DNA from: Curtobacterium sp. ZW137
Lineage (GTDB): Bacteria; Actinomycetota; Actinomycetes; Actinomycetales; Microbacteriaceae
Length of the DNA stretch: 64,000 nucleotides
NCBI RefSeq assembly: GCF_003762905.1
Contig: NZ_RJKS01000002.1
Span: 604,039-668,038 of the forward strand
Direction: 5' to 3'
Shown: in pieces, positions 60,655-64,000 of the stretch
Layout of the letters: every line of letters begins with the position of its first letter
Numbering within the stretch: position 1 is the stretch's first letter
Notes under the pieces: model-generated
The model's database searches: none
What the model saw: only the letters and a program-made list of their open reading frames with translations
What the model was told of the DNA's origin: nothing
Program-made: the position numbers and the translations under genes

Positions 60655-61530
60655 GTGGCCACGTCGTACCAGGACCCCGATCGCACGCGCCTCGCCGTGC
60701 TCGGCTCGCCGATCGCACACTCGCTCTCGCCCACGCTCCACGCAGCGGCCTACGACGTCCTCGGGTTGCCCTTCACGTACGGGAGGCACGAGGTCGCCTC
60801 CGGCGGTCTGGACGCGTTCATCGCCGGGCTCGGTCCAGCGCAGCGGGGGCTCAGCCTGACGATGCCGCTGAAGCGCGAGGTGCTCCCGCTGCTCGATCGC
60901 ACGACACCGCTCGTGGACGAGCTCGGGGTCGCCAACACGCTCGCGTTCCGTTCCGAGGGCGGCCGGGTGGTGCGCGCCGGCGCGAACACCGACGTCGAGG
61001 GACTGGTCCGTCCGGTCGCCGCCCTCGGGCACGTCCCCGGTGAGGCGACGATCCTCGGCGGCGGGGCGACGGCGGCGAGTGCGCTGACGGCATCGCTCCG
61101 CCTCGGCGCCCGTGTCGTCCGGGTGTTCCTCCGCGACACCGCGAAGGCGCGGGACCTCGTCGGCCTCGCGACCCGGCTCGGGATCACGCTCGAGGTGCAC
61201 CCCCTCGCCGACCTCGAGCAGGCGGGGCCGCTCGGCTTCGTGATCTCGACGCTCCCCGGCGGCGCGGCCGACGAGCTGCCACTGCGCCCGTCGGGCTCCG
61301 ACGCGGTGCTCTTCGACGTCGCGTACGAGCCGTGGCCGACCGCGGCGTCCACGCGCTGGGAAGCCGCCGGCGGACGGGTGCTGAACGGCCTGGACATGCT
61401 CACCGAACAGGCGATCGGCCAGATCCGGTTCTTCCTGACCGGCGACGAGGACGAGCTCCTGCCGTCGGAGGCCGCGGTCCGCCGTGCGATGCGCGGCGCC
61501 GTCGGACTGCCCGAGCAGATCGGCGGCTGA
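60655..61530 (+). CDS. aroE: Shikimate dehydrogenase
   Basis: Reduces 3-dehydroshikimate with NADPH. The 291-residue protein has LGSPIAHSLSP (substrate Ser residues), MPLKREVLPLLDR (catalytic Lys), the Asp in NTDVEGL, and the nucleotide loop LGGGATAASA, a variant of the usual GAGGA(A/G). NGLDMLTEQAIGQ near the end is conserved. GTG at 60655 lies eight bases after TAGGCT (60641-60646), likely leaderless. The only other aromatic gene here is the chorismate mutase, 2 kb away and opposite. Confidence 0.93.
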   Translation: MATSYQDPDRTRLAVLGSPIAHSLSPTLHAAAYDVLGLPFTYGRHEVASGGLDAFIAGLGPAQRGLSLTMPLKREVLPLLDRTTPLVDELGVANTLAFRSEGGRVVRAGANTDVEGLVRPVAALGHVPGEATILGGGATAASALTASLRLGARVVRVFLRDTAKARDLVGLATRLGITLEVHPLADLEQAGPLGFVISTLPGGAADELPLRPSGSDAVLFDVAYEPWPTAASTRWEAAGGRVLNGLDMLTEQAIGQIRFFLTGDEDELLPSEAAVRRAMRGAVGLPEQIGG

Positions 61531-61544
61531 CCCCGGCCGTCCGG

Positions 61545-62501
61545 TCAGGCCTGTCGGGTCCGACCCTCGGCGTCGAGGAGCGCGACCGACACGTCCCACA
61601 GCCGGTCGGCGTCCGTCGGGTCGAGCGCCCACGGCCGAACCCCGTACAGCCCGTCCTGGATCGCGTCGACGACGGCGGCCTCGTGGCAGTCCTCGTAGTA
61701 CCGGCCGGAGACTCCGGCGAGTTCCGGAGCGGTGGCGAGCAGGACGGACGTGGCCGCGCCCTGCTCGGGCGTCTTCACGACGTCGGCGGCAGCCACCTTC
61801 GTCGCCGCCAGGACGTCCGGGTCCCAGTGCTTCTGCAGCCCGGTCCAGATCCCGCCCGGCATGCAGGAGTTCGCGGTGATGCCGTCCTCGGCCCAGCGGA
61901 GTCCGACCCCGACGGCGAAGAGGGCGTTCGCCGTCTTGGACTGCGCGTACGCCAGCCCGGGCTCGTAGGGACGGCGGCGGAAGAACAGGTCGTCGAACAC
62001 GACGGGCGATGATCCGTGGCCGGTCGACGACACGGCGACGATCCGCGCGGAGCCGGACGCGGCGAGTGCCCGGTGCAGGCCGCGTGCGAGCGCGAAGTGC
62101 CCGAGGTGGTTCGTCGCGAACTGCGACTCCCACCCGGCCGCCGTGTACGACTCCGGCGCGTCCATGATCCCGGCGTTCGCCACCAGGACGTCGAGCGGGC
62201 CGTCCCAGTCCGCCGCGAAGGCCTCGACGGAATCGGGGCGGTCGAGGTGCAGTGCACGCACCGCGGGTGCTGCTCGTCCGGTGGACCGGGCGATGTCGTC
62301 TGCCACACGGTGCCCCGCTGCGACGTCGCGCACGGCCATCGTCACGACGGCACCGGCGCCGGCGAGCGCCCGGGCGGTCTCGATGCCGATGCCCGAGGCG
62401 GCGCCGGTGACGATCGCCGTCCGTCCGGTGAGGTCGATGCCGTCGAGGACCTCGGCGGCGGTCGTCCGGGCACCGAAGGCGGCGAGGTCACGGGACGGCA
62501 T
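61545..62501 (-). CDS. Short-chain dehydrogenase/reductase
   Basis: A 318-residue SDR: NAD(P)-binding TGAASGIGIETARAL, DVLVANAGIM, catalytic Ser in AVSSTGHG, YAQSKTANA with Tyr and Lys, and a PGGIWTG loop. It belongs to the retinol-dehydrogenase-like (WWOX-type) branch. ATG at 62501 has AGGAG spaced seven bases. Substrate unknown. Confidence 0.92.
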   Translation of the reverse strand: MPSRDLAAFGARTTAAEVLDGIDLTGRTAIVTGAASGIGIETARALAGAGAVVTMAVRDVAAGHRVADDIARSTGRAAPAVRALHLDRPDSVEAFAADWDGPLDVLVANAGIMDAPESYTAAGWESQFATNHLGHFALARGLHRALAASGSARIVAVSSTGHGSSPVVFDDLFFRRRPYEPGLAYAQSKTANALFAVGVGLRWAEDGITANSCMPGGIWTGLQKHWDPDVLAATKVAAADVVKTPEQGAATSVLLATAPELAGVSGRYYEDCHEAAVVDAIQDGLYGVRPWALDPTDADRLWDVSVALLDAEGRTRQA

Positions 62502-62519
62502 GGGCACTCCTGTCGGGAC

Positions 62520-62903
62520 TCAGGTGGCGACCACGCCGTCGACGTAGAACCAGCGGCCCTGTTCGCGGACGAAGTCGCTCGTCTCCTCGAGCGTGCCACG
62601 CTCGCTGTCGGTGCGCCACCACGCGCGGAACGTGACCTGTCCGCGCGAGTCGAACGGGCCTCCGTCCCGGGTCGACAGGACGTCGAGCCGTGTCCACCGC
62701 TGCTCCGCGTCGAGCTCGAGCGTGTCCGGTCGGGTGCTCGGGTGCCACGAGAGCAGCAGGTACTCGGGCAGCCCGAGCGCGAACGCGGAGAAGCGCGAGC
62801 GCATCAGCCGTTCCGCCGTCGGCGCCGCGGCGCCCGCGTGCAGCGGGCCGCAGCACTCGTCGTACGGGTTCCCGCTGAGACAGGGACAGCGCGTGGTGGC
62901 CAC
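62520..62903 (-). CDS. YchJ-like SEC-C motif protein
   Basis: A 127-residue protein of the UPF0225/YchJ family. The N-terminus [17 protein letters not shown] is a SEC-C-type metal-binding motif, followed by [18 protein letters not shown] and a NTF2-like domain ending [19 protein letters not shown]. Biological role unclear. GTG at 62903 lies four bases after the OsmC stop; the two are probably co-transcribed. Confidence 0.9.
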   Translation of the reverse strand: MATTRCPCLSGNPYDECCGPLHAGAAAPTAERLMRSRFSAFALGLPEYLLLSWHPSTRPDTLELDAEQRWTRLDVLSTRDGGPFDSRGQVTFRAWWRTDSERGTLEETSDFVREQGRWFYVDGVVAT

Positions 62904-62907
62904 GAGG

Positions 62908-63333
62908 TCAGTCGACGAGGGACAGCGTGACGGTGATGTTGCCCCGGGTGGCGTTCGAGTACGGGCAGATCTCGTGCGCGCGCTCGACGGCCCGCTGCCG
63001 CTTGGCCTGCTCGACGTTCGGCGTGTAGACGTCCAGCTCGACGGCCAGCCCGAAGCCGCCGTTGCCGTTGCCGCCGATGCCGACCTCCGCCGAGACCTCC
63101 GCGTCCGTGGTGTCCACGCTGAGCTCCTTGCCCGCCGCGTGCAGTGCGCCGAGGAAGCACGCCGCGTAGCCGGCGGCGAAGAGCTGCTCCGGGTTGGTGC
63201 CCTCGCCGCTGCCGCCCATCTCCTTCGGTGGACGCGTGTCCAGGTCGAGACGGTCGTCCTCGCTGCGGACGTGCCCGTCGCGGCCGCCTCCCGAGGCGTG
63301 GGCGACGGCGGTGTAGACGATGTCGAGACTCAT
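62908..63333 (-). CDS. ohr: Ohr/OsmC-type organic hydroperoxide reductase
   Basis: A 141-residue peroxidase of the Ohr subfamily. Catalytic Cys are in YAACFLGAL and [12 protein letters not shown], matching the two redox Cys, with Arg in [13 protein letters not shown]. It reduces lipid hydroperoxides with dithiols. No OhrR-type MarR gene is adjacent. Confidence 0.93.
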   Translation of the reverse strand: MSLDIVYTAVAHASGGGRDGHVRSEDDRLDLDTRPPKEMGGSGEGTNPEQLFAAGYAACFLGALHAAGKELSVDTTDAEVSAEVGIGGNGNGGFGLAVELDVYTPNVEQAKRQRAVERAHEICPYSNATRGNITVTLSLVD

Positions 63334-63464
63334 GGGATCAGGTGACCGTGCCTGTCTGGACGATTCCTGACGAGCGGCTCCGCGACGCGGACCAGCGCGT
63401 GTCCGAACCCGGCTCGTCGGGCGTGTCCGAGCGATGCTCAGCGCTGAGGAGTACCAGGGACCAC

Positions 63465-64000
63465 ATGAGCACGTACGCCCTCGGCTGGCGCGTCTTCCGC
63501 GACCACTTCGGCCGGGACGTGCCCGCGGACCGACGCCGCTTCGGGTTCGTCGTCGGCGTCGTCACCGCGGTCGCCGCGTTCGTGGTGCTGGTGGTCGTCG
63601 GCCTGGTCGCCCCGTGGCCGGACCTCCAGGAGCCGGCGGCGTGGATCGGAGCCGCGCTGCTCGCAACCGGACTCGGCGCCTTCGCGGTCGCCCTCGTCCC
63701 GCTCCGCCCGCGGACCGCCGACGGCGCACGGCTGTACTGGTCGGGATCGCAGATGGCTGCGCCGGACCACGTCGAACGGTACTTCCGGGCGAGGACCGCC
63801 CCGACGGTCGACCCGCGCGACCGGGACGACGTGCTGCGCGATGCCGAGGCCGTCCGAGCCGGCGTGCTCCCCGAGGTCTACCGGGGCCTGGTCGTCGTCG
63901 CGGCGACGGTCCTGGCCGTCGCCGGCGTGGCCCTCCTCGACCTCCCCGCACGCATCGTCGTCTGGGTGGCGCTCATCACGGCGGTGCGGACCGTCATGAA
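63465..64000 (+). CDS. Membrane protein, cut by the window end
   Basis: An open frame from ATG 63465 to the last base with no stop, at least 178 residues. Helices are about residues 25-50, 57-78 and 140-160, and a further one begins near the end. The loop after residue 82 is polar (YWSGSQMAAPDHVERYF). Not recognised. AGGGA lies just upstream of the ATG as a possible ribosome site. Confidence 0.7.
   Translation, partial: MSTYALGWRVFRDHFGRDVPADRRRFGFVVGVVTAVAAFVVLVVVGLVAPWPDLQEPAAWIGAALLATGLGAFAVALVPLRPRTADGARLYWSGSQMAAPDHVERYFRARTAPTVDPRDRDDVLRDAEAVRAGVLPEVYRGLVVVAATVLAVAGVALLDLPARIVVWVALITAVRTVM

Overview
The window is very GC-rich and densely coded, with ATG, GTG and occasional TTG starts, many 1-4 base stop/start overlaps and -10 elements of the form TANNNT. 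Gene content is that of a free-living Actinobacterium: a class E sortase, DUF3073, separate PurS/PurQ/PurL, a mycothiol-type DinB protein, a DtxR-type iron box and IdeR-style regulation. The combination points to Microbacteriaceae, with Curtobacterium my best guess; the genus is inference. I see no rRNA, tRNA, CRISPR array, insertion sequence, prophage or replication origin, so this looks like ordinary chromosome with a few accessory genes.

Layout. 84-1057: sortase plus a small membrane protein. 1148-5334: sbcDC nuclease operon (minus). 5444-7306: a surface-fibre module made of a TasA/CalY-like exported protein and a SipW-type signal peptidase carrying an extra exported domain. 7574-8694: MarR regulator and DinB-fold protein. 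8830-10989: DEAD-box RNA helicase whose N-terminal tail is encoded by long tandem repeats. 11197-17324: polyphosphate kinase 2, an esterase lipoprotein, an RND exporter and membrane proteins. 17421-19611: divergent MocR regulator and YczE-family membrane protein. 19698-21160: DUF4097 protein plus PadR. 21393-24546: TipAS-type MerR regulator with a textbook MerR promoter, divergent from a KimA-like potassium permease. 24577-27901: small and hypothetical genes, DoxX, a flavoprotein monooxygenase and DUF3073.

Purine biosynthesis is spread over three loci: divergent purM/purF (28172-30796), purD-purC (34719-36865) with a sterol-carrier-like gene, and purS-purQ-purL (53219-56606). A large LuxR-type ATPase regulator (31387-33963) lies between the first two. 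38553-42197 is an ABC exporter with its own DesK/DesR-like two-component system, preceded by inverted repeats that are candidate operators. 42534-47375 carries a DUF1016 nuclease-like gene, AraC, a signal peptidase I operon, a VOC dioxygenase-like gene and a NodA-family acyltransferase homologue. 47481-49557 is a fur-katalase pair. 49698-50573 is a CtaG-like membrane protein with an apparent ACG start. 50837-53073 is a PadR-controlled DHA2 efflux pump. The right end has a 2-hydroxyacid dehydrogenase, a lactonase-fold protein coupled to chorismate mutase, an iron-siderophore binding lipoprotein under a DtxR box, shikimate dehydrogenase, an SDR, a YchJ-like protein, an OsmC peroxidase and a truncated membrane protein running off the window.

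The most interesting items are the SipW/TasA module, in which the peptidase carries its own substrate-like domain sharing a TTVNPT motif with the fibre protein; the NodA-like gene outside any nodulation context; a family of near-identical hairpins (30826, 36982, 47423); a triple-hairpin intergenic element (27990-28100); a 50-bp perfect palindrome (21259-21308); and about 17 genes whose start codon sits 6-8 bases after a -10 box, indicating widespread leaderless transcription.
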